This document shows positions 9,368 to 18,498 of a stretch of 47,240 bases of DNA, one piece after another. The DNA lies in contig CAVFGN010000012.1 of NCBI GenBank assembly GCA_963621965.1, forward strand, positions 1 to 47,240. Reading direction: 5' to 3'. The translations under genes and the position numbers were made by a program. The notes under the pieces were generated by a model, which did no database searches, had not been told where the DNA came from, and was given only the letters and a program-made list of their open reading frames with translations. How positions within the stretch are numbered: the stretch's first letter is position 1; each line of letters begins with the position of its first letter. Origin of the DNA: JAEELC01 sp963621965. Lineage in GTDB: Bacteria; Bacillota_I; Bacilli_A; Acholeplasmatales; Anaeroplasmataceae.

Positions 9368-9763
9368 TTATAATTCTTTTGCAATATTGTCTAAAACTGC
9401 ATTATTAAAATGAACAGCTTTCTTGTCACCTGAATCCGAAAATTCTTCAGTTAATTCAAGTGCTTCGTTGATGGCAATAGCTTTAGCAGTTTTATTTAAT
9501 AATTCTGATACACATAAACGTAATATAGCTTTATCAACCGCATTAAGTCTATCTAAGTGATAATTTTTAAGTTTTGATTCAATTAAAGAATCAATTTTTT
9601 CTAGATTATCGATTGTGTTTCTTGCAAGAGTTTCGGCTTCATATGAAACCTCATAATTATCGAATACTTGTTTAGAAGCCTCTTCGAAACTTAGTTTATT
9701 TTGATCATATGTATAAATTATTTGCATTGCAAATTTTCTTTGTTCGTGTCTAGAATAATCCAT
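9368..9763 (-). CDS. nusB: Transcription antitermination factor NusB
   Basis: An all-helical RNA-binding protein of 131 aa that works with NusE (S10) on boxA RNA in rRNA antitermination. RHEQRKFAMQIIYTYD opens the protein, and LNAVDKAILRLCVSELL with AIAINEALELTEEFSD forms the conserved C-terminal half. ATG at 9763 is preceded by GAGGT; longer in-frame starts upstream lack support. It leads nusB-xseA-xseB from the promoter at 9790-9818. Confidence 0.95.
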   Translation of the reverse strand: MDYSRHEQRKFAMQIIYTYDQNKLSFEEASKQVFDNYEVSYEAETLARNTIDNLEKIDSLIESKLKNYHLDRLNAVDKAILRLCVSELLNKTAKAIAINEALELTEEFSDSGDKKAVHFNNAVLDNIAKEL

Positions 9764-9789
9764 AATTACCTCGCATAATTCATAAAATA

Positions 9790-9818
9790 ATTTTACCATT
9801 AAACAGACTTTTTAACAA
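9790..9818 (-). promoter_or_regulatory. Promoter of nusB-xseA-xseB
   Basis: On the minus strand TTGTTA (9818-9813), 17 bp, TAAAAT (9795-9790), ending 26 nt before the nusB start. Confidence 0.6.
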
Positions 9819-9841
9819 CATTAATATAGTCAATACAAAGC

Positions 9842-9880
9842 AAAAAGTTTAACTAAAAATAAACTTCTAGTTAAACCTTT
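9842..9880 (-). terminator. Terminator after the reductase-like gene
   Basis: GTTTAACTA (9847-9855) pairs perfectly with TAGTTAAAC (9868-9876) across a 12-nt loop. On the minus strand the stem is followed by TTTTTG. It closes the polA-to-reductase run. Confidence 0.8.
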
Positions 9881-9890
9881 TAAAATTAAA

Positions 9891-10799
9891 TTAATATAAT
9901 TTTTCAATAGCTTTAATTGCATTTAATGCAAATGAGTTATATGAAGTATCAACCTTATGCTTATAGCCAAGATTTACTATTGCACCATTTAATCTATCAA
10001 TTTCAGTGATACGATTATTAATAACATCAAAATACATTGAAGGATATGAATTACCTACGTTATAAGCAGTATTTCTTAATTCATTTAATAATTCATCAAG
10101 AACAATGTGAGCTCCGTCCGCATTCGCAACATTTGTACCTTCTTCAGCTATGCCTTTTGCAAGTTCATAGATGTAGTTATTTTCATAAACTACTTTAATC
10201 TTACATTTAAAGATTGAACATAAAGGATAAATTACAGAATGAATTATAGCTCTACTCCAAATCAAAGTAATGATATCATCATTCTTCTCAACTTCAAATC
10301 CAGCTTTTCCAAATAATACTTTAACAATTTGAACATCTTTTTGGTCATTTCCAGCACTACCAATATATGTAGTTCCTTGTCCTGTAACTCTTACAGTATT
10401 GATGTCTTCATTAATTAAGTTAACACGTGAAGAACCAACTACAATGTTTGTAGTATCAACAAAACGAGAAATATCTTTAATGTTATTTAATCCGTTTTGT
10501 AAAGTTAAAACAATTGTATGATCATCAATTAAATCTAAGTTTGCTTTTAAAGCTTCAACTGTTTGAGTAGCTTTTACGCAAACAATAACTAAATCTTGAA
10601 CATGCTTATAAGCACCATCGCTATAAACATGAACCTTATAGTTAGTAGTTACATCATTTTCTATCAAATTAATACCATCAGTGTTAACAGCTTTAATTTT
10701 ATTTTCATAATGTTCAAATGCGATTACATCATTATCTTTAGATAATTTAGCTGCATAATAACTTCCTGTAGCACCAATGCCAATAACTGCAATTTTCAT
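9891..10799 (-). CDS. Ketopantoate reductase (ApbA/PanE)-family protein with altered active site
   Basis: A 302-aa NAD(P)-dependent reductase. The Rossmann motif GIGATGSYYAAKLS opens the protein, followed by VCVKATQTVEAL and LTLQNGLNNI. The C-terminal dehydrogenase domain has the ITEIDRLNGAIVNLG motif with its conserved Glu. The reference pathway role is reduction of 2-dehydropantoate to pantoate for CoA synthesis. The catalytic segment, normally WxKLxxNxxxNPL, reads WSRAIIHSVIYPL, so the catalytic Lys and the conserved Asn appear replaced by Arg and His. It may act on another 2-oxo acid or be impaired. It is last in the leftward run after dnaI; GAGAGGT precedes the start and a TATAAT-like box lies in the 63-bp gap. 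Confidence 0.85.
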   Translation of the reverse strand: MKIAVIGIGATGSYYAAKLSKDNDVIAFEHYENKIKAVNTDGINLIENDVTTNYKVHVYSDGAYKHVQDLVIVCVKATQTVEALKANLDLIDDHTIVLTLQNGLNNIKDISRFVDTTNIVVGSSRVNLINEDINTVRVTGQGTTYIGSAGNDQKDVQIVKVLFGKAGFEVEKNDDIITLIWSRAIIHSVIYPLCSIFKCKIKVVYENNYIYELAKGIAEEGTNVANADGAHIVLDELLNELRNTAYNVGNSYPSMYFDVINNRITEIDRLNGAIVNLGYKHKVDTSYNSFALNAIKAIEKLY

Positions 10800-10862
10800 T
10801 TTTTATTACCTCTCTATAATTTAATTATAACTTACTTTGATAAATTTTACTATGAGTATAAG

Positions 10863-11705
10863 TTATAGAATGTAAACATTTTTAGCAAGTTCAAATAATC
10901 TTTTTGTAATTCTTCCACCTTTAACCTTGTCATTATCATTAGTTGTTTCACTAAAATGAACTAACATATCTTGAGGAGTTAAATTTGAAGATACACAAAT
11001 AGGTTTTTTAGATAAATACCTGTAGTTTAAAACCGGGCCTAAAACTTGGTCTCTAAACCAAGAATTTAGATATTCAGCACCTAAGTCATCTAAGATTAAT
11101 ACATCACACTCTTTAAGGCTTGTAATTTGTTCCTCTAGTTTATTATTTTCATACATTAAGCCATTTATATATCTAACAAGATCAGGAAAATAAACATATA
11201 AGACTGACTTACCTTTTCTTGCTAATTCCCGCGCAACACACGAAAGTAAATAAGTCTTACCTATTCCGAATTCACCGCAAAGATAAACACCAGTTTTAGC
11301 ATCATCTATATTAGTTACAAAATTAAGACATCCGTTTTTTGCTTGCTTTTTAGATGGTTTATCAAGAACAACTTCATCAAAACTTGCACTTAGTGTTTCA
11401 TCACTAATAAATAAGGTCTTAATTTTGTTTTTGCTAATTGTCTCGCTTTCTTCACTTTTAGCGTAATTACACATAACCATTTTAAGACCGTTTTTACTGA
11501 CTACTTTTTTGTACCCTTTAACAGAATTTTTACATTCAGATATTCCGCTACATTTAGCACAGTTTTTCATAGATTCAAGCATTTGTTTATACAAGTTTGC
11601 ATTTTGTGTATTAATCTCAAAGCCATTTAAAAGCGTCTCTTTTTTTAGTTCCTCTACAAAAGAATCAACTTCTTTAGAAGAATATTCAAATAATTTATTA
11701 TTCAT
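10863..11705 (-). CDS. dnaI: Helicase loader DnaI
   Basis: An AAA+ ATPase of 280 aa that loads the replicative helicase at oriC and restart sites in Firmicutes. The N-terminal part (residues 1-100) has a cysteine cluster (CAKCSGISEC, later CNY) fitting the zinc-binding helicase-interaction domain. Walker A is GEFGIGKTYLLS near residue 143 and Walker B is VLILDDLGAEYL near 205, followed by the arginine-rich C terminus (GGRITKRLFELA). The start overlaps the end of dnaB by 8 bp, the standard dnaB-dnaI pairing. Confidence 0.94.
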   Translation of the reverse strand: MNNKLFEYSSKEVDSFVEELKKETLLNGFEINTQNANLYKQMLESMKNCAKCSGISECKNSVKGYKKVVSKNGLKMVMCNYAKSEESETISKNKIKTLFISDETLSASFDEVVLDKPSKKQAKNGCLNFVTNIDDAKTGVYLCGEFGIGKTYLLSCVARELARKGKSVLYVYFPDLVRYINGLMYENNKLEEQITSLKECDVLILDDLGAEYLNSWFRDQVLGPVLNYRYLSKKPICVSSNLTPQDMLVHFSETTNDNDKVKGGRITKRLFELAKNVYIL

Positions 11706-12873
11706 TTGTTAATCCCCCTAAAAAATCATCCATATTTTTATCTACCCAGTCATCATTAGTTTTTGTTTGTTTCTTAGCTGTTTTCTTAGGCTTTTTGTTT
11801 TTATCTCCGTAGAAATATTCTTTAATATCCTCAAACGATAAAACTCCTTTTTCAACTAAAGTGTTGTAAACACTTACAAAATAATTTGCACTAGGTAATT
11901 CTTTCTTTTCTTTTGCAATTGATAAAATAATTAAGTTTAAACTAGCACGATCTAAATTAATAGTTGAATATATTTCATCAATTATAGATACATTTGAAGC
12001 TGTACTATCAAGTAAAGCATAAGAAAGAAGATCATTTACACTAAGTTCAGATAAATCATTATATAATTCATCGTTATTAACCTTTTTAGAAACTAATACT
12101 TTTTTACTATTATTTTCGTTATAAATCTTATTAATATATGATTTATAAACTTTTAAATTAAACTCATCATATGAACACGCTTTGTTGTATGCAACAATCA
12201 AATCGTTTACATCAAGTGAATACATATAAGCATCATTAGTTATTTTTTGTTTAAAACTATCAAGTTCACTTAATGGAATATATGATAAATTTACATTCTT
12301 TTCAAATTCTTTAAAATCAAATGTATCTTTATTCTTATTAACATTTTTAGCTACTACATCTACTTCAAGATTATCGTTAATAGAAAAATCTTTAGAAACA
12401 TCAATATCACTAAATACATCATCAAATGATTTAGAAATATTTTTATATTTGTTAAAGTCTAAATTTTCACTTTTAAAGATATCAATAATTTTTCTTAAAT
12501 TATCTTCACCTATTTTATTGTTTAAATAAGCACCTAAAACACCACTTTTTAAAAATTGGCTTGGAGACTGTGGCTTATGAAGTAATAACAAAAAGTCCTC
12601 ATTTGATTCATAAGTCAAAAGTAAATCAAGAGCTTCAAGTTTTGATCTTGACGATATATATTTGTTATAAGGCAAATTGATTAAATCAAGTAGCGCGGTC
12701 TCATTAAATGATGTATTAATGTTTTTCTTATTAGTCAAAGAAACAAGAGTTAAATACATCTTTAAAGAATCGCTATCAAGTAATGGACCATATAAAAGAA
12801 TAGCAAATACAAAGTCGTTTGAACTAAAAGATGCAAAACTTTTAATTATTATATTTTTATTGCTACTTCTCAT
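11698..12873 (-). CDS. dnaB: Replication initiation and membrane attachment protein DnaB
   Basis: The Firmicutes DnaB (not the helicase) bridges DnaA/DnaD at the origin to the DnaI loader. 391 aa, shorter than the 472 aa of B. subtilis. The N-terminal winged-helix-like part (FAILLYGPLLDSDSLKMYLTL) matches the family, and DnaD-like helical regions follow at about 200-260 and 270-350. The C-terminal tail is Lys/Thr-rich and ends in acidic residues. Family assignment rests as much on position directly before dnaI as on sequence. The upstream hypothetical gene overlaps it by 11 bp. Confidence 0.85.
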   Translation of the reverse strand: MRSSNKNIIIKSFASFSSNDFVFAILLYGPLLDSDSLKMYLTLVSLTNKKNINTSFNETALLDLINLPYNKYISSRSKLEALDLLLTYESNEDFLLLLHKPQSPSQFLKSGVLGAYLNNKIGEDNLRKIIDIFKSENLDFNKYKNISKSFDDVFSDIDVSKDFSINDNLEVDVVAKNVNKNKDTFDFKEFEKNVNLSYIPLSELDSFKQKITNDAYMYSLDVNDLIVAYNKACSYDEFNLKVYKSYINKIYNENNSKKVLVSKKVNNDELYNDLSELSVNDLLSYALLDSTASNVSIIDEIYSTINLDRASLNLIILSIAKEKKELPSANYFVSVYNTLVEKGVLSFEDIKEYFYGDKNKKPKKTAKKQTKTNDDWVDKNMDDFLGGLTNE

Positions 12874-13225
12874 TCTTATCTTTGTTTAAGGCAAGGCCTA
12901 TGAATTCAAATTCTTTTCCTAGTCTATTATAAAAATCTAGAATAACATTTTTAGTTTTATTAAAATCAATTAAATAACGACTTGAAATAAATACATCAAC
13001 ACTAGTTTCGTTAATTTGAGTATTTACAACTTTAATTGTAATATCATACTTATCGTTATAAGCAGAAATTTCCGCATAATCTTTGTTAATTCCAAGAATC
13101 TCACATCTCATTGATTTTAGTACATCAGGAATTCGTTCTAGTAACTTAAAATCACTAGTTTTGTAATATCTTGTTTGTAAGAATTCCTTTTTACTATTTT
13201 CACTTGTTTCATAAACTTTTGACAT
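12863..13225 (-). CDS. Hypothetical protein in the nrdR position
   Basis: A small soluble protein (120 aa from ATG at 13225, or two codons longer). I do not recognise the family. The predicted pattern is alpha/beta: after an N-terminal tail come FKLLERIPDVLKSMRCEILGINKDYAEISAY, several beta strands and a final helix ending in FYNRLGKEFEFIGLAL. In Bacillus-like genomes the gene between coaE and dnaB is the zinc-ribbon repressor NrdR. This protein has one Cys and no zinc ribbon or ATP-cone, so it is not NrdR. It overlaps coaE upstream and dnaB downstream, which implies tight co-expression with replication genes. Confidence 0.8.
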   Translation of the reverse strand: MSKVYETSENSKKEFLQTRYYKTSDFKLLERIPDVLKSMRCEILGINKDYAEISAYNDKYDITIKVVNTQINETSVDVFISSRYLIDFNKTKNVILDFYNRLGKEFEFIGLALNKDKNEK

Positions 13226-13799
13226 AATCATTAATCCTTTCTAAAGCTTTTAAAATATTTTTATTTGTATCACTATAGTCTTCGCAAGATTCAATTAAAA
13301 TATTTGCTTTATTTTTTTTATTTTCTAAATCCATTTGACTATTTATTATTTTTTGAGCCAAAACCTCATCAATTTTATCTCTTAAAAGTAATCTCTTTAA
13401 TTGTATATCTTTTGAAGTGTAAACACAAATAGAAATGTCACATAAAACATCAAATTTCGCTTCAAATAATAGCGGCGCATCTATAAAAATAATTCCTTCA
13501 CTTTTATCAATCTCTTCTTTAGTTTTCTCTAAAATCAAAGGGTGTGCAATACTATTTAATTTATCAAGTTTATCTTGAGAAGAAAATACCTCTTCTTTTA
13601 ATTTGTTTTTGTCAAGTATGTGATCATTAAAACAATCACTAAATTCACTTTCTAATTTGTCTAAATAAGATTTATCTAAGTAAAGAGATTTAGATATTTT
13701 ATCAGTATCAATTACTTTATAATTTAGATCTGATAAAAAACTAGAAACATAACTTTTTCCACAAGCTATACCACCTGTAAGTCCTACAACACATTTCAT
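13209..13799 (-). CDS. coaE: Dephospho-CoA kinase
   Basis: P-loop kinase catalysing the last step of CoA synthesis, phosphorylation of the ribose 3'-OH of dephospho-CoA. About 196 aa from ATG at 13799, normal for the family. Walker A is GLTGGIACGKS at the N terminus; FIDAPLLFEAKF and a lid region with LLLRDKIDE follow. The ATG overlaps the mutM stop as TAATG. An in-frame ATG at 13811 (four codons longer) is an alternative start with GGGG just upstream. The mutM-coaE order is the Firmicutes standard. Confidence 0.93.
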   Translation of the reverse strand: MKCVVGLTGGIACGKSYVSSFLSDLNYKVIDTDKISKSLYLDKSYLDKLESEFSDCFNDHILDKNKLKEEVFSSQDKLDKLNSIAHPLILEKTKEEIDKSEGIIFIDAPLLFEAKFDVLCDISICVYTSKDIQLKRLLLRDKIDEVLAQKIINSQMDLENKKNKANILIESCEDYSDTNKNILKALERINDYVKSL

Positions 13800-14617
13800 T
13801 ATTTTTGACATACCCCACAATAATAAGTTCCTCTGCCACCAATTCGCGTCACAATAATTTTATTTTTGCATATTGGGCAAACTTGTTTAGTATGAACCAA
13901 CAAGTAATCTTGATAGTGACCGATATGATTTCTTGAACTTGTAAACGATTTAATAGTCGTGCCACCGAGTGCAATACTTTTATTAAAGACGTTTACAGAT
14001 ATTTCAATTAATTCACAAACTTCGTCCGAAGTTATACTTGATGTGATTCTAAGTGGCGAAATGGAAGTTCTAAAAAGAACTTCATCAACATAAATATTGC
14101 CAAGTCCGGAGACAATACTTTGGTCAAGCAATGTTTCTTTAATAGGTTTCTTTTTATTTTTAAACTTGTCTAAAATATAATCATAGTTTTTATTTTGATA
14201 TATTTCGTATGGGTCAGGTCCTACATTTGTTAAAGGTTCTGAGTTTAGTAATTCATCTTCCCTTTTTAAATACATTCTCCCAAACTTTCTAGTATCAGCG
14301 TAGTATAAAAAATACTCGTCTAAATCAAAATACACATGTATATGTTTACTATTTAGCGAATTGGCAGGTTCAAAAAAGAACTTGCCTTCCATCCTCAAAT
14401 GAGTTAACAAATACATTTGATTATTTAATTTAAAAATTATAAATTTGCCTTTTCTATATACATCTAAAATTGTTGTACCTTTCGTGTTATTAATAAAATA
14501 CTTAGGATCGCACATAATCATTTCTTCATAATTTATAACAACATCATTTATAGTTTTACCTACAATGTGCTCTTTTAGATGTCTACATACGCATTCAACT
14601 TCTGGTAATTCAGGCAT
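13799..14617 (-). CDS. mutM: Formamidopyrimidine-DNA glycosylase
   Basis: A bifunctional glycosylase/AP lyase that removes 8-oxoguanine and formamidopyrimidines. 272 aa. The N terminus MPELPEVE supplies the catalytic Pro (after Met removal) and Glu. LTHLRMEGKF, the helix-two-turn-helix region (LLDQSIVSGLGNIYVDEVLF) and a complete zinc finger CPxC...CGVC at the C terminus are present. It starts 2 nt after the polA stop. Confidence 0.97.
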   Translation of the reverse strand: MPELPEVECVCRHLKEHIVGKTINDVVINYEEMIMCDPKYFINNTKGTTILDVYRKGKFIIFKLNNQMYLLTHLRMEGKFFFEPANSLNSKHIHVYFDLDEYFLYYADTRKFGRMYLKREDELLNSEPLTNVGPDPYEIYQNKNYDYILDKFKNKKKPIKETLLDQSIVSGLGNIYVDEVLFRTSISPLRITSSITSDEVCELIEISVNVFNKSIALGGTTIKSFTSSRNHIGHYQDYLLVHTKQVCPICKNKIIVTRIGGRGTYYCGVCQK

Positions 14618-14619
14618 AA

Positions 14620-17256
14620 TTATACCTCATATAAAGATTTACCAAAATCTTTAGAAATTTTAAGTTTGACTTTTAGTTTGTAAGCCTCAGTCATATTACG
14701 TTCTACTAGTTCAAGCATTTGATCTAATTCATCTTTAAATACTTCAAAAATTAATTCGTCATGAATTTGAAGAACCATTCTACTTCTAAGGTTTTTTTCT
14801 TTAATTTCCTTGTCAATATTAATCATTGCAATCTTAATAATATCAGCCGCACTACCTTGTATAGGTGCATTCATCGCTGTTCGTTTTGCAAATTCTCTAA
14901 CCATAAAGTTTTTAGAATTAATATCGGGGATATAGCGACGTCGATTTAATATAGTTTTTACGTATAAATCTTGTTCGCAATCACTGATAGTTTTATTCAT
15001 ATAGTCTTTAATTTCAGGATAGTGTTTATAGTATTCTTCTATGAATTTACTTGCATCCTTATTAGACATACCTGTTTCTTGTGCAAGTCCATAAGCACTT
15101 TGTCCATAAATTATACCAAAGTTTACAGCCTTAGCTTGTCTACGTTCTAAATCTGATACATCATTTATATCTTTATTAAAAATTAAAGCAGCTGTAGATT
15201 TATGAATATCCTCATCATTGTTAAATGACTCAATTAACTTTTCTACATTTGCAAGCGAGGCAAGCACACGAAGTTCAACTTGAGAGTAGTCGCAAGATAA
15301 GAATACATTGTCTTTATTATTTGGTACAAAAATCCTACGAATATTCTTTCCGTCAACAGTTTTCGTTGGAATATTTTGTAAGTTCGGTTCAATTGAGGAA
15401 AGTCTTCCTGTTTCCGTTAAAGCTTGTTCATATATAGTATGAACCTTAGAATCACTATGTATTTGATCAATCAAACCTGTAATATATGTTTGATATAATT
15501 TAGTTAATTGTCTATATGACAAAATATATTCAATAGCTGGATGTAAAGATACAATACTTTGCAATATCTCAGCACTTGTTGAATAATTTTTCTTAGTCTT
15601 CTTAGGGTAAGGAATTTCAAGTTTTTCAAATAAGACTTCAGCTAACTGCTTAGGACTTGATACATTAAATGTATAGCCTGTAAGTCTATATATTTCAGAT
15701 TCTATAAACTTAATTCTATCTTCTAAATCAATCTTTTGTTCCTCAAGACTCGCCTTATCAATAGTTACACCGTATAACTCCATACAAGCTAAAACGCGAG
15801 CTAGAGGTAATTCTACTTCACTATACAATTTAAAACTATCTTGTTTATTTAGTCTAGCTTCAACTGTATCTTTTAGTGAAAATATTGCATAAGTTTTATT
15901 AGCAGTGTGACTAAATAACAATTCGTTATTTGGAACTTTTAACTTAGCACCTTTGCCATACACATCTCCGTCAAAAGAAAGGTCATAATATTCATACACT
16001 TGCGTTACATTTTTAAGTTCATGGCTTGCATATGTAGGATTAATTACATAGGTAGCAAGTAACAAATCAAATGTTACACCATTTAAGGAAATACCTTTCT
16101 TTTGAAGTAATGCATAGTTCTTCTTATAGTCGAAAACGTATTTTTTTATATTTTCGTTTTCTAGTATTCTTTTAAAAATCGGACTATTTAAAAGAGCTGC
16201 ATCAAGGACAAAGTTTCCTTTTTGATTAGAGATACCTAATGCTAGTATTTCATCTTTATGATAGTTTTGATTTAATGTTTCTACTTCGAGTGCAAAATCA
16301 GCAGAAAGTATTTCTTCTAAATTAGAATCATTTGAAATATATGTATATTCTACATCTTTAGTTGAATCGATAAGCGAAATATCATTATTTTCTTTTATTT
16401 CTTTAAGTAAACCATTAAGTTCTAAATTTTCGTATAACTCAATTAATTTCTCGTTATCTGGTTCTTTTTTTATTGCATAATCAAGAGTTAAACCAAGTGG
16501 TGCATCAGATAAAATTGTAACCATCTTCTTGCATGTTCTAAGTAATTCTGTATTTTCGATAAATTTTTCTTTGTCAGCACCCTTAATGTCATCAACGTGT
16601 TCTAAAATACCTTCGACACTTTTATATTCTTTAAGTAACTTAATACCTTTTTTAGGACCAATCCCCGGAACACCTGAAATATTGTCTGATTTATCGCCCA
16701 TTAAAGCTTTTAAATCAATAAATTGGCTAGGCTCAATTTCATAAACTTCTTTAAAATGATCTATATCAAACTTCTCAACTTCACTCATTCCTTTAATAGT
16801 CATAAATACATTAGTTTTAGGACCTATTAATTGAAGAAGATCGCGGTCGGAGGAATATATGTCCACACTAAGTCCGTTATCTGTCGCAAGTTTATTAAAT
16901 GTACCACATATATCATCGGCTTCAAAATCATCGATTTCAAATTGTGCAATATTAGATCTAACTAAGAAATCTTTAATATAAGGAATTTGAACACGCATTT
17001 CATCAGCCATATGTGCACGACCGGCCTTATATTCAGGCATAATATCATGTCTAAATGTATGTTTCCCTTTATCAAAAGCTACAAGTAAATAATCATATTC
17101 ATTATTCTTTTTTAACGTGTTTATCATTCTTGCGAACGCATTTATTGCATTTGTGTATACACCTTTAGAATTAGGTTTAATTTTTGTAGGATCACCTTGA
17201 CCATAAAAAGCACGATACATCAATGAATTACCATCAACTAAAATAAGTTTTTCCAT
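14620..17256 (-). CDS. polA: DNA polymerase I
   Basis: The repair and Okazaki-fragment-processing polymerase, 878 aa. The N-terminal 5'-3' exonuclease (residues 1-290) has LVDGNSLMYRAF, DDFEADD and GDKSDNISGVPGIGPKKG. The middle domain holds the 3'-5' exonuclease fold but appears inactive: exo I reads FALEVETLN where DxE is expected, and exo II (FDYKKNYALL) lacks its Asp. This is common in Firmicutes PolA. Polymerase motifs A (CDYSQVELRVLA), B (RRQAKAVNFGIIYG) and C (LQIHDELIFE) are intact. GGTGGG precedes the start. A terminator hairpin for yhbY lies only 24 nt upstream, so polA depends on read-through or a promoter overlapping that hairpin. Confidence 0.97.
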   Translation of the reverse strand: MEKLILVDGNSLMYRAFYGQGDPTKIKPNSKGVYTNAINAFARMINTLKKNNEYDYLLVAFDKGKHTFRHDIMPEYKAGRAHMADEMRVQIPYIKDFLVRSNIAQFEIDDFEADDICGTFNKLATDNGLSVDIYSSDRDLLQLIGPKTNVFMTIKGMSEVEKFDIDHFKEVYEIEPSQFIDLKALMGDKSDNISGVPGIGPKKGIKLLKEYKSVEGILEHVDDIKGADKEKFIENTELLRTCKKMVTILSDAPLGLTLDYAIKKEPDNEKLIELYENLELNGLLKEIKENNDISLIDSTKDVEYTYISNDSNLEEILSADFALEVETLNQNYHKDEILALGISNQKGNFVLDAALLNSPIFKRILENENIKKYVFDYKKNYALLQKKGISLNGVTFDLLLATYVINPTYASHELKNVTQVYEYYDLSFDGDVYGKGAKLKVPNNELLFSHTANKTYAIFSLKDTVEARLNKQDSFKLYSEVELPLARVLACMELYGVTIDKASLEEQKIDLEDRIKFIESEIYRLTGYTFNVSSPKQLAEVLFEKLEIPYPKKTKKNYSTSAEILQSIVSLHPAIEYILSYRQLTKLYQTYITGLIDQIHSDSKVHTIYEQALTETGRLSSIEPNLQNIPTKTVDGKNIRRIFVPNNKDNVFLSCDYSQVELRVLASLANVEKLIESFNNDEDIHKSTAALIFNKDINDVSDLERRQAKAVNFGIIYGQSAYGLAQETGMSNKDASKFIEEYYKHYPEIKDYMNKTISDCEQDLYVKTILNRRRYIPDINSKNFMVREFAKRTAMNAPIQGSAADIIKIAMINIDKEIKEKNLRSRMVLQIHDELIFEVFKDELDQMLELVERNMTEAYKLKVKLKISKDFGKSLYEV

Positions 17257-17274
17257 ATATACCCACCTATTTTT

Positions 17275-17300
17275 AAAAAAAGGATTAAAAACTAATCCTT
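17275..17300 (-). terminator. Terminator (possible attenuator) between yhbY and polA
   Basis: AAGGATTA (17280-17287) pairs perfectly with TAATCCTT (17293-17300) across 5 nt, followed on the minus strand by seven Ts. There is almost no space for a promoter between it and polA. Confidence 0.85.
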
Positions 17301-17306
17301 ATTAAA

Positions 17307-17612
17307 CTATTTATTCTTTTTTTGAGGAAGTCTGATAGGATTATCAACCTCGTCGGAATGTTGGTAAATAACAATTGTCTTACCAATGGTTTGAACAACC
17401 TCAATATCAATAGATTCGAAGGCTGTTACTAACTCTTCTAGCGTAGTATCAGAGTTTTGATTAATTGAAATCTTCATTAATTCATGTTTCTTTAAATAAT
17501 TTAGGACTTCAATAATACCGTCTTTATTTAATCCATCTTTTCCTATTTGCATTACTGGTTTAATTTGATTGGCTAAACCACGTAAATAACTCTTTTGTTT
17601 TCCTGTTAACAT
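17307..17612 (-). CDS. yhbY: YhbY family ribosome-assembly RNA-binding protein
   Basis: A single CRM domain, 101 aa, with the N-terminal family pattern LTGKQKSYLRGLAN followed by PVMQIGKDGLN. Such proteins bind pre-50S particles. Strong AAGGAG precedes the start. It lies 9 nt after the end of a small membrane protein gene and is followed by a strong terminator. Confidence 0.94.
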   Translation of the reverse strand: MLTGKQKSYLRGLANQIKPVMQIGKDGLNKDGIIEVLNYLKKHELMKISINQNSDTTLEELVTAFESIDIEVVQTIGKTIVIYQHSDEVDNPIRLPQKKNK

Positions 17613-17621
17613 AATATCTCC

Positions 17622-17990
17622 TTATTGAACAAAGTCATCAATTTCTTTTTTAATTTCTTCATTTTCTTCAACACTTTTATGATAATCAATCATAATAGTA
17701 TGATACATTATTGAGAAGAATATAAACGCTAAAAGCGCAAATAATAAAGTAAATAAACCAAAGCCTTCAAGCACTAACGACTCATGACCTAGATTTACAG
17801 TTAAATCATAAAATCCCATAAATAAAAAACCAAAGCCAAACAAAAGCGTTTCAATTATACCAGCACGTTTATAAAGTAGCTTAGCTTTTTCACAAGGATT
17901 ATCTTTATAATCTTTTACAAAAAATTTATCTAAAATAAATAGCACTGCAAAAATGATATTTGCGATTGCTAAAATAAAATATACAACCAT
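17622..17990 (-). CDS. Small membrane protein, unknown
   Basis: 122 aa with about three hydrophobic segments (residues 3-22, 45-63 and 75-98) and a charged C-terminal tail rich in Glu/Lys. No catalytic motif is visible. Its ATG overlaps the stop of the preceding membrane protein by one base, so the two are co-translated and may interact. I do not recognise the family. Confidence 0.75.
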   Translation of the reverse strand: MVVYFILAIANIIFAVLFILDKFFVKDYKDNPCEKAKLLYKRAGIIETLLFGFGFLFMGFYDLTVNLGHESLVLEGFGLFTLLFALLAFIFFSIMYHTIMIDYHKSVEENEEIKKEIDDFVQ

Positions 17991-18436
17991 TATTCATTAT
18001 CCTTTCTATAATTTTTATATCTTTCTTCGTTTTCTTTAACATAATTGGTCTTTTTGTGTTTTTCGGCCCTCATTTTATCCTTTTTTTCTAGATTATTCCT
18101 AGAATAAAAAGTAGGATCAAACTTATTAAGTGCTTTCTTGTTAAATATAAATACTATAACAGCGCCTAGAATAAAGACTAAAATACCAAGTATTAAGTAT
18201 AATGCGGTAGCACTATTAAACTCTTTTTGCCCAAAGCTTATAGCAAGCAAGATAAAAGCACTTACCATAAGCAATAAGCCTGAGCCATAGAAATTACGCC
18301 ATATATGATAAAATTCATCATCTCTAAAACGCTTGAATTTATCAGGTATAATTTTATCATTATCTAAAAATATTAATACACTCGCTATAAAGAATGTAAA
18401 AGCTAAAAACGCAAAGAATAATGTTCCGACAGACAT
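17990..18436 (-). CDS. Small membrane protein, unknown
   Basis: 148 aa with about four hydrophobic segments (residues 5-25, 50-68, 78-95 and possibly the preceding stretch) and a strongly basic C-terminal tail (KKDKMRAEKHKKTNYVKENE) expected to be cytoplasmic. AAAGGATGG lies upstream of the start and a TATAAT box precedes it by about 20 nt. It begins the membrane pair that runs into yhbY. Function unknown. Confidence 0.75.
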   Translation of the reverse strand: MSVGTLFFAFLAFTFFIASVLIFLDNDKIIPDKFKRFRDDEFYHIWRNFYGSGLLLMVSAFILLAISFGQKEFNSATALYLILGILVFILGAVIVFIFNKKALNKFDPTFYSRNNLEKKDKMRAEKHKKTNYVKENEERYKNYRKDNE

Positions 18437-18498
18437 GTTATTACCATCCTTTATATATTATAAAACAAAAACAAAATAACTTGTGAAAATTTGATAAA

